Assembly: GCA_020630475.1 (NCBI GenBank)
Contig: JAHDBI010000033.1
Location: 1 to 33,440, forward strand
Origin: Saprospiraceae bacterium
GTDB lineage: Bacteria > Bacteroidota > Bacteroidia > Chitinophagales > Saprospiraceae
DNA length: 33,440 bases
Direction of reading: 5' to 3'
Positions 26,399 to 33,440 of the stretch are shown here, one piece after another; the first letter of the stretch is position 1; every line of letters starts with the position of its first letter. The notes below the pieces were generated by a model. The model saw only the letters and a program-made list of their open reading frames with translations, made no database searches and was not told the DNA's origin. The translations under genes were made by a program, and so were the position numbers.

Positions 26399-26902
26399 AT
26401 GCGTGAAGAACAACTTTTGAACTTAATACTTCCATTTAAAGACAAACTATTTCGATTTGCATATCGAATAATAGGTAGCAGTTTTGAAGCTGAGGATATC
26501 GTTCAAGAGGTCATTATTAAAGTGTGGAAGAAAAAGGAGCAATTTGCTGAGATTGAGAATAAAGAGGCTTGGTGCATGACATTAACTCGAAATTTATCGA
26601 TAGATAAAAAACGAGCGAAAAGAATGAAAACTACAGGCATTGAGGATTTTCATCACCTTCAAGACAGTAATGACGACCCTCAAATGTCTTTGGAGCGAAT
26701 GGAGTTAGTCAATAAAGTCCGAGCGATGATAGACACTTTACCGGAAAGACAAAAAATGGTCATTCACTTAAGAGATATCGAAGGATTGAGTTACAAAGAA
26801 ATCAGTAGCACATTAGACTTAAGCCTTGATCAAGTCAAAGTTATATTACACAGAGCAAGAAAATCTTTAAAAGCAAAATTTGCAAAAACAGATGAACAAT
26901 AA
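26399..26902 (+). CDS. ECF-type RNA polymerase sigma factor
   Basis: The 167-residue sigma factor has region 2 (FAYRIIGSSFEAEDIVQEVIIKVWKK, about 17-50) and region 4 (LPERQKMVIHLRDIEGLSYKEISSTLDLSLDQVKVILHRARKSL, about 110-155) and lacks regions 1 and 3, so it is of the ECF class. It directs transcription of an envelope or stress regulon. The following gene overlaps its end by 11 bases and probably encodes its anti-sigma factor. Three DUF4252 genes follow in the same direction before a terminator and are the likely operon products and possible targets. Confidence 0.94.
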   Translation: MREEQLLNLILPFKDKLFRFAYRIIGSSFEAEDIVQEVIIKVWKKKEQFAEIENKEAWCMTLTRNLSIDKKRAKRMKTTGIEDFHHLQDSNDDPQMSLERMELVNKVRAMIDTLPERQKMVIHLRDIEGLSYKEISSTLDLSLDQVKVILHRARKSLKAKFAKTDEQ

Positions 26903-27368
26903 TCAATATATAAAATCACTACTGGATAAGTATTGGGAAGGCGAAACTAGCCTCTCCGAAGAACAAGCTTTGAAAGACTATTTCAAAAGCGGTCATGTCG
27001 CTGACCATCTTAAAGAATACCAAGGACTCTTTGATTTTTATAGTCTTGAAGCTTCAAAAGTTTCTAGTATCGACATGAAGAAGCTTTTAGATAAGCAATC
27101 TTCTAATCATTCAGCCAAAATCAGACCTCTAAGAGGTTGGTTAGTCAGTGTTGCCGCGGCAGTGACGCTTTTGGTCTCAGCTGTTTGGCTTTATAATCAA
27201 AAAGAAACGTTAGTATCCGAAGATTATGTCTACGAAGTTGAAGATCCGGAAGAGGCTTTGGAGATCACTAAAGATGCATTAGCTTTTTTGTCTATCAAGT
27301 TTGACGAAAGCTCTAAAACAATTAACACGAACGTCCAGAAAATCAAGGCCGCTCGAAAATTTAAATAA
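26892..27368 (+). CDS. Putative single-pass anti-sigma factor
   Basis: The 158-residue product has a cytoplasmic N-terminal part (1-78) with LLDKYWEGETSLSEEQALKDYF, a segment common to small Bacteroidota proteins encoded next to ECF sigma genes. One membrane helix follows (about 82-102, GWLVSVAAAVTLLVSAVWLY) and a short charged periplasmic tail ends in ARKFK. No HxxxCxxC zinc anti-sigma motif is present. The role as inhibitor of the upstream sigma factor is inferred from gene order, overlap and topology. The ATG at 26892 is chosen; an upstream TTG at 26880 would lengthen the overlap. Confidence 0.7.
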   Translation: MNNNQYIKSLLDKYWEGETSLSEEQALKDYFKSGHVADHLKEYQGLFDFYSLEASKVSSIDMKKLLDKQSSNHSAKIRPLRGWLVSVAAAVTLLVSAVWLYNQKETLVSEDYVYEVEDPEEALEITKDALAFLSIKFDESSKTINTNVQKIKAARKFK

Positions 27369-27395
27369 CATTATTAACTATAAACAGATAACAAC

Positions 27396-27902
27396 ATGAA
27401 GCAATTTATTTTAACTCTATGCTTGGCATTCGTTGCCTCTATTGGCTCCAGCCAAGCTGATGCTATAGAAAAATACTTTAGCAAGTATTATGACGATGAG
27501 TCATTTACTACAGTATACGTCAGTCCTAAGATGTTTCAAATGGTTACCAAAGTAATCAGTGAAAATGAAAACGAGGAAATTAAAGAATTGATTGAAGGAA
27601 TTAAGGGTCTTAGAATCTTAAGATCAGAGACTAACGCTCCAGCTTTGTACGAAGAGGCTATCAATACTATTAATACCAAAGAGTATGAAGTATTAATGAC
27701 TGTACGGGATAAGGAAAATAACGTTCAGTTTCTCACAAAAGAGTCTAATGATATCATTTCAGAATTATTGTTGCTTGTTGGTGGAGATGAGTTTGTTATG
27801 CTAAGCTTTGTTGGAAATATCAATCTTAACAGTATTGCTAAGCTGGCTAAATCTTTAGATATAGACGGTGCAGAGCACCTCGAAAAACTTGAGGACAAAT
27901 AA
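27396..27902 (+). CDS. DUF4252 domain protein 1 (secreted)
   Basis: This 168-residue protein carries a signal peptide (1-20, cleaved after SSQA) and a DUF4252 domain: FSKYYDDESFTTVYVSPKMFQMV, IKGLRILRSE, YEVLMTVRDKENNVQFLTKES and DEFVMLSFVGNINLNSI. The family is known mainly from Bacteroidota and has no established function. It is the first of three tandem paralogues after the sigma and anti-sigma genes. The lack of a lipobox suggests a soluble periplasmic protein, in contrast to the second paralogue. Confidence 0.85.
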   Translation: MKQFILTLCLAFVASIGSSQADAIEKYFSKYYDDESFTTVYVSPKMFQMVTKVISENENEEIKELIEGIKGLRILRSETNAPALYEEAINTINTKEYEVLMTVRDKENNVQFLTKESNDIISELLLLVGGDEFVMLSFVGNINLNSIAKLAKSLDIDGAEHLEKLEDK

Positions 27903-27925
27903 TAGTCTAAAAAGCTAAATCAAAC

Positions 27926-28435
27926 ATGAAAAAATACTTGCTGTTATCTGTTATTTGTTTGTGCTTCTTAGCATGTTCTTCTCCTACTCGGAGTATAGAT
28001 CGATTTATAGACATCCATAAAGAGCAACGTCACGCTTATGCTGTCACCATACCTGGCTGGTTGATTCGGTCAGGGACAAATTGGGCTTCGCGTTTTGCAG
28101 AAGGTCAGGACGAACAAGCATACTATAGTTTAGGTCAATACATTAAAAAACTTAGGGTTCTTGTGATCAGTGAACAATCATTGGTTCAACAAACCGAATT
28201 TTCTCAACTTATTAAAAACGCTAAGTCAGAAGGTAATTACGAAGAATACGTTACCGTAAGAAAACCTGATGGATTAGTCAACGTGATGGTTAGCCAAGTC
28301 GACAATATTGTAAAAGGATTATTGGTAATAGCCAATGAAGAGGAATCTTTTGCGATTGTTAATTTAAAAACAGACTTACCATTACATATTTTTGAACAAA
28401 CTGACTTCTCCTTTTTAAAAGACAAGGAGAAATAA
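27926..28435 (+). CDS. DUF4252-like lipoprotein 2
   Basis: This 169-residue paralogue has a lipoprotein signal (CFLACSS, lipidated C17) and a diverged DUF4252-like domain: YIKKLRVLVISEQSLVQ, YEEYVTVRKPDGLVNVMVSQVDNIVKGLLVIANEEESFAIVNLKTDL. The same strand order aligns with paralogues 1 and 3. It would be anchored to the periplasmic face of a membrane. The N-terminal half (residues 18-70, with AVTIPGWLIRSGTNWASRFA) is unlike the other two. Confidence 0.78.
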   Translation: MKKYLLLSVICLCFLACSSPTRSIDRFIDIHKEQRHAYAVTIPGWLIRSGTNWASRFAEGQDEQAYYSLGQYIKKLRVLVISEQSLVQQTEFSQLIKNAKSEGNYEEYVTVRKPDGLVNVMVSQVDNIVKGLLVIANEEESFAIVNLKTDLPLHIFEQTDFSFLKDKEK

Positions 28436-28452
28436 TTAAAAAAATACAAATC

Positions 28453-28944
28453 ATGAAAAAGTTAATATTCCTATTTTCCTTCGTTCTATTTACGAGTACT
28501 TCCATTTTTGCTCAAGATGCATTCGATGCTTTTTTCGAATCTCAAAAGAGTGATGAGCATACGATGAAATTAAACCTAGAAGGAGATTTTATCAATATGT
28601 TTTTAAGTGAGGAGCTTGAAAAAGAAGGAAAGGATAAGCTAGATAGCCGCATTGATCAAGTAAAACTATTAATCTATGATAATGCTGGTGGGAACAAAGA
28701 AGTGGTTAAAGGACTTGTGAGTTCATTCAGAACTCAGGGTTACGAACAATTGATCCAACTAAGAGACAAAGGAAACAAAATTGAAGTGTTCTCAAAGGAC
28801 AATGGAGATGTGATCACCAATGCATTTGGATATATTACTCAAGAAAGCGACAAAATGATTCTCGTTAAGGTGATTGGTGAAATTTCAATGAAAGATTTGG
28901 ATATCGTCATCGGGAAAATGTCTGAAAACGAAGGAGATAATTAA
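28453..28944 (+). CDS. DUF4252 domain protein 3 (secreted)
   Basis: The 163-residue third paralogue has a signal peptide (1-20, ending SIFAQ) and the same domain: FFESQKSDEHTMKLNLEGDFINMF, IDQVKLLIYDN, YEQLIQLRDKGNKIEVFSKDNGDVI and SDKMILVKVIGEISMKDL. It ends the sigma/anti-sigma/DUF4252 unit; a strong terminator follows. Like the first copy, it lacks a lipid anchor. Confidence 0.85.
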   Translation: MKKLIFLFSFVLFTSTSIFAQDAFDAFFESQKSDEHTMKLNLEGDFINMFLSEELEKEGKDKLDSRIDQVKLLIYDNAGGNKEVVKGLVSSFRTQGYEQLIQLRDKGNKIEVFSKDNGDVITNAFGYITQESDKMILVKVIGEISMKDLDIVIGKMSENEGDN

Positions 28945-28962
28945 AAGATCCTAACAAATAAT

Positions 28963-29000
28963 AAAAAGCCAGTCAGTGAATGCATTGACTGGCTTTTTTT
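28963..29000 (+). terminator. Intrinsic terminator closing the sigma/DUF4252 operon
   Basis: A 13-bp perfect stem (AAAAAGCCAGTCA and its complement) with a 10-base loop and T-tract. An in-frame ATG for the next gene lies inside this hairpin, which argues against that start. Confidence 0.92.
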
Positions 29001-29023
29001 ATATTGGAACAAATTCGAAAGAC

Positions 29024-31900
29024 ATGAATTATAGAATCAATATTTATCATTTTCTAAAGCTAAGTTTTTGCTGCGTTTTCTTGATTTGCATTTCGTTCAT
29101 TAATGCACAATCGCAAAACCTAGATTGGTTTGATGATAGAAATGAGTTCATATCACAGTCACCATATTCTGATCTATCCTTTGAAAATATTGGGCCCACA
29201 GTATTTAGTGGTAGAGTTGCCGATATCGATGTAAATCCATCTAACCCGGCAGAATTTTACGTAGCCTATGCTTCAGGAGGATTATGGTATACTAATAATA
29301 ACGGGACTACTTTTACTCCTTTGTTTGACCAAGAGGCAGTGATGACCTTGGGCGACGTAGCCGTAAACTGGAAAAATGGACATATATGGGTAGGTACTGG
29401 AGAGGTTAATTCCAGTAGATCTTCATATGCAGGTGTAGGTATGTATAAAAGTGAGGACAAAGGAAAAACATGGCAGCATAAAGGTCTTAATGGAACGGAT
29501 CATATAGGGCGGATAGTTTTGTTTCCGGACGAGCCCAATAAACTTGCCGTTGCTGCATTAGGCAAACTGTATTCTACTAATGAAGATCGAGGCATTTACC
29601 TAACAAACGATGATGGAGAATCGTGGTTAAAAACTTTATATGTCGATAGTATAACAGGTGGCGTGGATCTTATCATAGATCCAACTGATGAAAACATTTT
29701 GTATGCCGCCATGTGGCATAGAATTAGAAAAGCATGGAATTTCACTGAAGCTGGCAAAGGTTCGGGATTGTATAAAAGTGTTGATGGTGGTAGTTCATGG
29801 ACGCGATTAAATAATGATGGATCGGGTTTCCCCAATGGTGAAGGCGTAGGACGAATAGGACTAGACATTAGCGCTGACGGTAAAAAAGTTTATGCCCTTT
29901 TAGATAATTATTTTCGTCGACCGGCTGCCCCGAAGAAAAAATCTCAAGGCTTAACTAAAGAAGAATTTGTAGACATGACCGCGGCTTCATTTTCGCAAAT
30001 TCCCAAAAGTGAATTAGAGGCATTCCTAAAGGACAATGGTTTTCCTAAAAAGTATGATGTAGTGAAGGTAAAGGAGATGGTTGCAAGCAACAAAATAAAA
30101 CCTTCTGCTTTAAAGGAATACTTAGAAGATGCGAATAGGCTTTTATTTGACACACAAGTCATTGGCGCGGAAGTTTATTGTACCGTGAACGGGGGTAAGT
30201 CTTGGGCGAAGACCCACAATAAATATCTAAACAATGTTTATAATTCATATGGTTATTATTTTGGTCAAATCAGAGTAGCTCCGAGAAATAAAGATCAAAT
30301 ATATATCATGGGTGTTCCTATATTAAGATCGGACGATGGTGGCAATACTTATGTATATGTCAATGGTGAAAACGTTCATGTCGATCATCACGCGCTTTGG
30401 ATTAATCCTAATATTGAAGGGCATATCATCAATGGAAACGACGGTGGAATTAACATTAGCTATGATCATGGAGAAAGCTGGATAAAATGTAACTCCCCTT
30501 CTGTGGGCCAATTTTATTATATAAATGTGGACAATGCAGAACCTTACAATGTATACGGCGGACTTCAAGACAATGGTGTTTGGATGGGCTCCCATTATTA
30601 TAGAGAGGGAGTCAGATGGCATAATACTGGACGCTACCCTTATCAATCCATCATGGGAGGTGATGGGATGCAAATCCAAATAGATAAAAGAGATAATACC
30701 ACGGTGTATACTGGATTTCAATTTGGAAATTATTTCCGAATAAACACACAAACGTCTAAACGACAATACATCACTCCGAAACACGAGTTGGGTGATCGAC
30801 CATATAGATGGAATTGGCAATCTCCAATTCATTTATCTGTGCACAATCAAGACATCTTATATCTTGGATCAAATAAGTTATTGCGAAGTTTTAATCAAGG
30901 CGATGACTTTGAAGAAATCTCTGGCGACTTAACCAATGGAGGTAAACCTGGCGATGTCCCTTATGGAACGTTAAGCTCCGTACATGAATCCAGACTAAAA
31001 TTTGGACTTATTTACACTGGATCAGACGATGGTGCAGTTCATGTCACGAAAGATGGTGGTCATTCATGGACAAGAATAGACGGAAATTTACCTCAAGGAT
31101 TATGGGTTAGTAGAATTCAAGCTTCAGCTCATAAAGAATCAAGAGTTTATTTAAGTTTAAACGGCTATAGAAATGATTCTAGGTCGAGTTATTTATACAT
31201 GAGTGATGATTATGGAAGTAACTGGACGGACTTAAGTGGCCTTATTCCTCACGAGGCGGTTAATGTTTTTAAAGAAGATGCTCAAAATGAAAACATGCTC
31301 TTTGTTGGAACTGATCATTCCACATATATATCAATTGATATGGGAAAAAGTTTCCAACGAATTGGCAACAACATTCCACAAACACCAGTGCATGATCTAG
31401 TTGTGCAAGAAAGAGATGATCATTTACTCATTGGTACCCATGGACGTTCGATTTTCAAAGCATCTCTTGCGCCATACAGATTTCATATCAATAATAAGGA
31501 TCAAGAATTAACTTTAATGAGTCTTAGCGAAATCAAGCATTCAAGTGCATGGGGAAATAAAAGGTCATTTTACTCTAAGATCAATTCCCCTAATGTTGAT
31601 ATTCATGTCTATTCAAAAGTGGCGCGGGATATTGACATCAAAATTTTGACACAAGACAAAAAAGAGCTGAAAAAACTCAAACATTCAGCGAAAGCTGGAT
31701 TGAATCTTGTGAAATTTGATTTAACTATAGATGATTCTCGAAAATCCAATTTAGAGAAGCACGTTAAATCGAGCACCAAGAATAAAAAGGCATCTGTTCT
31801 CGTGAAAGATGACGGCAATATTTACTTGGAGAAAGGAACGTATATCGTACTAGTTCAGACGGGCAGTCATAAATCCGAACAATCATTAGTTATCGAATAA
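29024..31900 (+). CDS. Secreted sortilin/BNR-repeat beta-propeller protein
   Basis: The 958-residue protein has a signal peptide (1-29) and a long propeller with Asp-box/BNR-type repeats: KSEDKGKTWQH, TNDDGESWLK, KSVDGGSSWTR, CTVNGGKSWAK, RSDDGGNTYVY, TKDGGHSWTR and MSDDYGSNWTD. The start FENIGPTVFSGRVADIDVNPSNP matches the VPS10/sortilin-like 'glycosyl hydrolase' family common in Bacteroidota. Despite that name no hydrolase activity or catalytic residues can be read here. A Lys-rich helical insert (about 298-381) interrupts the propeller. There is no T9SS tail. The start at 29024 is used because it begins the signal peptide and lies beyond the terminator. Confidence 0.85.
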   Translation: MNYRINIYHFLKLSFCCVFLICISFINAQSQNLDWFDDRNEFISQSPYSDLSFENIGPTVFSGRVADIDVNPSNPAEFYVAYASGGLWYTNNNGTTFTPLFDQEAVMTLGDVAVNWKNGHIWVGTGEVNSSRSSYAGVGMYKSEDKGKTWQHKGLNGTDHIGRIVLFPDEPNKLAVAALGKLYSTNEDRGIYLTNDDGESWLKTLYVDSITGGVDLIIDPTDENILYAAMWHRIRKAWNFTEAGKGSGLYKSVDGGSSWTRLNNDGSGFPNGEGVGRIGLDISADGKKVYALLDNYFRRPAAPKKKSQGLTKEEFVDMTAASFSQIPKSELEAFLKDNGFPKKYDVVKVKEMVASNKIKPSALKEYLEDANRLLFDTQVIGAEVYCTVNGGKSWAKTHNKYLNNVYNSYGYYFGQIRVAPRNKDQIYIMGVPILRSDDGGNTYVYVNGENVHVDHHALWINPNIEGHIINGNDGGINISYDHGESWIKCNSPSVGQFYYINVDNAEPYNVYGGLQDNGVWMGSHYYREGVRWHNTGRYPYQSIMGGDGMQIQIDKRDNTTVYTGFQFGNYFRINTQTSKRQYITPKHELGDRPYRWNWQSPIHLSVHNQDILYLGSNKLLRSFNQGDDFEEISGDLTNGGKPGDVPYGTLSSVHESRLKFGLIYTGSDDGAVHVTKDGGHSWTRIDGNLPQGLWVSRIQASAHKESRVYLSLNGYRNDSRSSYLYMSDDYGSNWTDLSGLIPHEAVNVFKEDAQNENMLFVGTDHSTYISIDMGKSFQRIGNNIPQTPVHDLVVQERDDHLLIGTHGRSIFKASLAPYRFHINNKDQELTLMSLSEIKHSSAWGNKRSFYSKINSPNVDIHVYSKVARDIDIKILTQDKKELKKLKHSAKAGLNLVKFDLTIDDSRKSNLEKHVKSSTKNKKASVLVKDDGNIYLEKGTYIVLVQTGSHKSEQSLVIE
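31688..31695 (+). repeat. GCGAAAGC mini-hairpin motif
   Basis: Core of CAGCGAAAGCTG, a 4-bp pairing around GAAA in the sortilin-like gene (encoding SAKAG); the outer bases differ from the GGC/GCC copies but still pair. Confidence 0.6.
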
Positions 31901-31908
31901 GCATAGAA

Positions 31909-33222
31909 ATGATCAAGAAGTTATTGAGTATTCTAGGGATTTTATTCATCATCTTATTTATTGCTGGTTACTTTTTTGTCGCCCCAAAAATTCCTATTCT
32001 TTCTGGCTACGTGGCTAAAAACATGTGCAGCTGTCATTTTGGTGCAAGTAGAAATATTGAAAACATATCGACCTATGATTTGAATTTCAGTCCAATAAAT
32101 CTCGCGAGCTTTGATGTTAACGAAAAGAAAAAGGAAGTTGTGGCCTCGGTTTTTGGAATGGGAAAACAACGAGCAGTTTTTAAAAAAGGCTTAGGATGTC
32201 AACTCATTATTGGGCAAGATGATTATCATATTGAGTATCCTAAAACGGCTTCTACCGAGCAAAAAGGGTTTCAGTTTGAACAAAATGATAGTATTCAAAA
32301 TACTTTAGACCAGGCACTTCTAAATGATGCTTTAACCTCGGCGTTTAAAGAGGAATGGAAAACTAGAGCTTTACTAGCAGTCCATAAAAATCAAATTATA
32401 CTCGAAAAGTACGGCGAAGGTGTTGATCCAAATACCCCGCAATTGGGGTGGTCTATGACCAAGAGTATTGTCAATGCGTTAATTGGAATATTAATTCAAC
32501 AAGGAAAATTGAATGTCCATCAAAAACGACTTTTTGAAGAATGGAAAAACGATGAAAGAAAGAATATTGAAATCCATCATTTACTTCAAATGAACAGCGG
32601 TTTGTCTTGGGAAGAGGAATATGGAAAAGTCTCCGATATCACTAAACTACTCTACTTAGAAGAAAACATTCTTTCTCTAGCCATCAACAAACCATTAGCT
32701 CACGATATTGGAACAAATTGGTATTATGCCTCCGGGACAACGAATATACTTTGTGGCATCATTAAACAACAATTCAAGCGACAAGAGGACTATTTGAGCT
32801 TTCCAAAAAGCGCCTTGTTTGACAAACTTGGTATGAAGAGTGCCTTCATTGAATGTGATGAGTCGGGAAATTTCATTGGTTCTTCTTTTGGGTTTGCCAC
32901 TGCTAGAGATTGGGCTCGCTTTGCATTACTGTATTTAAATAATGGCGCAGTTAATGGTGAACAATTATTTCCTGAGGACTGGGTAGAATATAGCACTACA
33001 CCAGTAAGTGAAGAAGTAGAAAATTATGGTGCACAAATTTGGTTGAATTACAATCATCATTACTTCAAAGACTTACCATCGGAAATGTACTCCTTCAATG
33101 GATTTCAAGGTCAAAGAGTGGCTGTATTTCCAAATGATGATTTAGTGATTGTTAGATTAGGACACTCTTCAGATTTTGATGTTAATGAAGTCTATTCTAA
33201 AATTTTGAAGGCCGTCCAATGA
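31909..33222 (+). CDS. Membrane-anchored serine hydrolase, class C beta-lactamase fold
   Basis: The 437-residue protein has an N-terminal membrane anchor (about 5-25) and a beta-lactamase-type domain. The SxxK nucleophile motif is SMTK (S182, K185), the YxN-equivalent is YAS (Y273) and the third motif region is FNGFQGQ (396-402), as in esterases and peptidases of this fold. A short segment with CSCHFGASR (about 40-48) precedes the domain. The natural substrate (ester, D-amino-acid peptide or other) is not known and resistance activity should not be assumed. Its start lies 8 bases after the sortilin-like gene. Its stop overlaps the next lipoprotein's start by four bases (ATGA). Confidence 0.87.
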   Translation: MIKKLLSILGILFIILFIAGYFFVAPKIPILSGYVAKNMCSCHFGASRNIENISTYDLNFSPINLASFDVNEKKKEVVASVFGMGKQRAVFKKGLGCQLIIGQDDYHIEYPKTASTEQKGFQFEQNDSIQNTLDQALLNDALTSAFKEEWKTRALLAVHKNQIILEKYGEGVDPNTPQLGWSMTKSIVNALIGILIQQGKLNVHQKRLFEEWKNDERKNIEIHHLLQMNSGLSWEEEYGKVSDITKLLYLEENILSLAINKPLAHDIGTNWYYASGTTNILCGIIKQQFKRQEDYLSFPKSALFDKLGMKSAFIECDESGNFIGSSFGFATARDWARFALLYLNNGAVNGEQLFPEDWVEYSTTPVSEEVENYGAQIWLNYNHHYFKDLPSEMYSFNGFQGQRVAVFPNDDLVIVRLGHSSDFDVNEVYSKILKAVQ

Positions 33223-33440
33223 AATCTTTGATTACCATAACCGCGCTACTCTTAGTCTTCAACTCTTGCAAAAGGTCGGATCATTTAGTTAGTGCTTCTA
33301 AAACAATCATTACGGAGTCTTTCTCCATGGAACTACCATCGGACTTTTACCTTGTAAAAGAAGAAGGAATGTCAACTAGTTCTGGCACTATAACCAATGA
33401 CAAATTAAGTTTTAGATATAGTAGTAGTAGTAGTAGTAGT
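33219..33440 (+). CDS. Lipoprotein, N-terminal part (cut by window edge)
   Basis: An ATG at 33219 overlaps the hydrolase stop and opens 74 codons to the window edge. The signal peptide MKSLITITALLLVFNSCKRS ends in a lipobox-like FNSC (C17). The mature part begins polar (SDHLVSASKTIITESFSMELPSDFYLVKEEG) and reaches a run of seven serines encoded by (AGT)n at the edge. No domain can be identified from this fragment. Confidence 0.7.
   Translation, partial: MKSLITITALLLVFNSCKRSDHLVSASKTIITESFSMELPSDFYLVKEEGMSTSSGTITNDKLSFRYSSSSSSS
33420..33440 (+). repeat. (AGT)n trinucleotide repeat at the window edge
   Basis: Seven AGT units in the coding frame of the truncated lipoprotein, giving polyserine. 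The repeat runs to the last base, so its length is unknown. Slippage would change the serine count by whole codons. Confidence 0.9.

Noticed and set aside
28976-29023. Longer start for the sortilin-like gene at 28976
   Set aside because: The ATG lies inside the terminator hairpin of the upstream operon and adds residues in front of a normal signal peptide.
30323-30832. A 169-codon minus-strand open frame inside the sortilin-like gene
   Set aside because: It overlaps the middle of a well-supported propeller gene and lacks any domain pattern.

Overview
The window is AT-rich, gene-dense chromosomal DNA from a member of the Bacteroidota, probably an aquatic, Saprospiria- or Flavobacteriia-like organism. 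This rests on three predicted secreted proteins with C-terminal type IX secretion (T9SS) sorting domains, promoter elements of the TAnnTTTG type, and families typical of the phylum (DUF4252, DUF6580, a BtuG-type surface lipoprotein, CPBP protease). I see no phage, insertion sequence, CRISPR array, rRNA or tRNA. No gene-free gap exceeds about 160 bases.

Layout. 1-1562: a CPBP-type membrane protease cut by the window edge, a GNAT acetyltransferase and a DUF6580 membrane protein. 1563-4921 (minus): an operon-like run of a LolD/MacB-type ABC ATPase, a PduO-type cob(I)alamin adenosyltransferase and a 7TM-HD phosphodiesterase related to PgpH. 5086-11666: deoxynucleoside kinase, a large T9SS protein with a gingipain-like (C25) fold, a SAM methyltransferase, YggS, and a large FG-GAP/VCBS T9SS protein. 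11736-14931: an NhaC-family antiporter with an extra secreted N-terminal domain, then a TonB-like energy transducer ending at a clear bidirectional terminator. 14989-17421 (minus): malate dehydrogenase, a peroxiredoxin-like protein and an unknown secreted protein. 17578-21829: an M43-like metalloprotease with a T9SS tail, then sucC, xseA and xseB. 21826-26245 (minus): LptF/LptG-like permease, BtuB-like TonB-dependent receptor and BtuG-like lipoprotein, joined by 4-nt and 2-nt junctions. 26399-28944: ECF sigma factor, single-pass anti-sigma-like protein and three tandem DUF4252 proteins, closed by a terminator. 29024-33440: a sortilin/BNR-repeat propeller protein, a class C beta-lactamase-fold hydrolase and a truncated lipoprotein ending in an (AGT)n repeat.

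How it fits together. The window has an outer-membrane vitamin B12 uptake pair (BtuB/BtuG-like) and, separately, the enzyme that makes adenosylcobalamin. A TonB-like protein could energise the receptor, though no ExbB/ExbD is here. The sigma/anti-sigma/DUF4252 block looks like a self-contained envelope regulatory module of unknown output. Housekeeping genes (mdh, sucC, xseAB) are interspersed.

The most unexpected signal is not a gene. The octamer GCGAAAGC, known in vitro as an unusually stable DNA mini-hairpin, occurs nine times, eight of them on the plus strand whatever the gene direction. Four copies share an identical 13-mer (TTCGGCGAAAGCC). This looks like a dispersed, oriented genomic motif.
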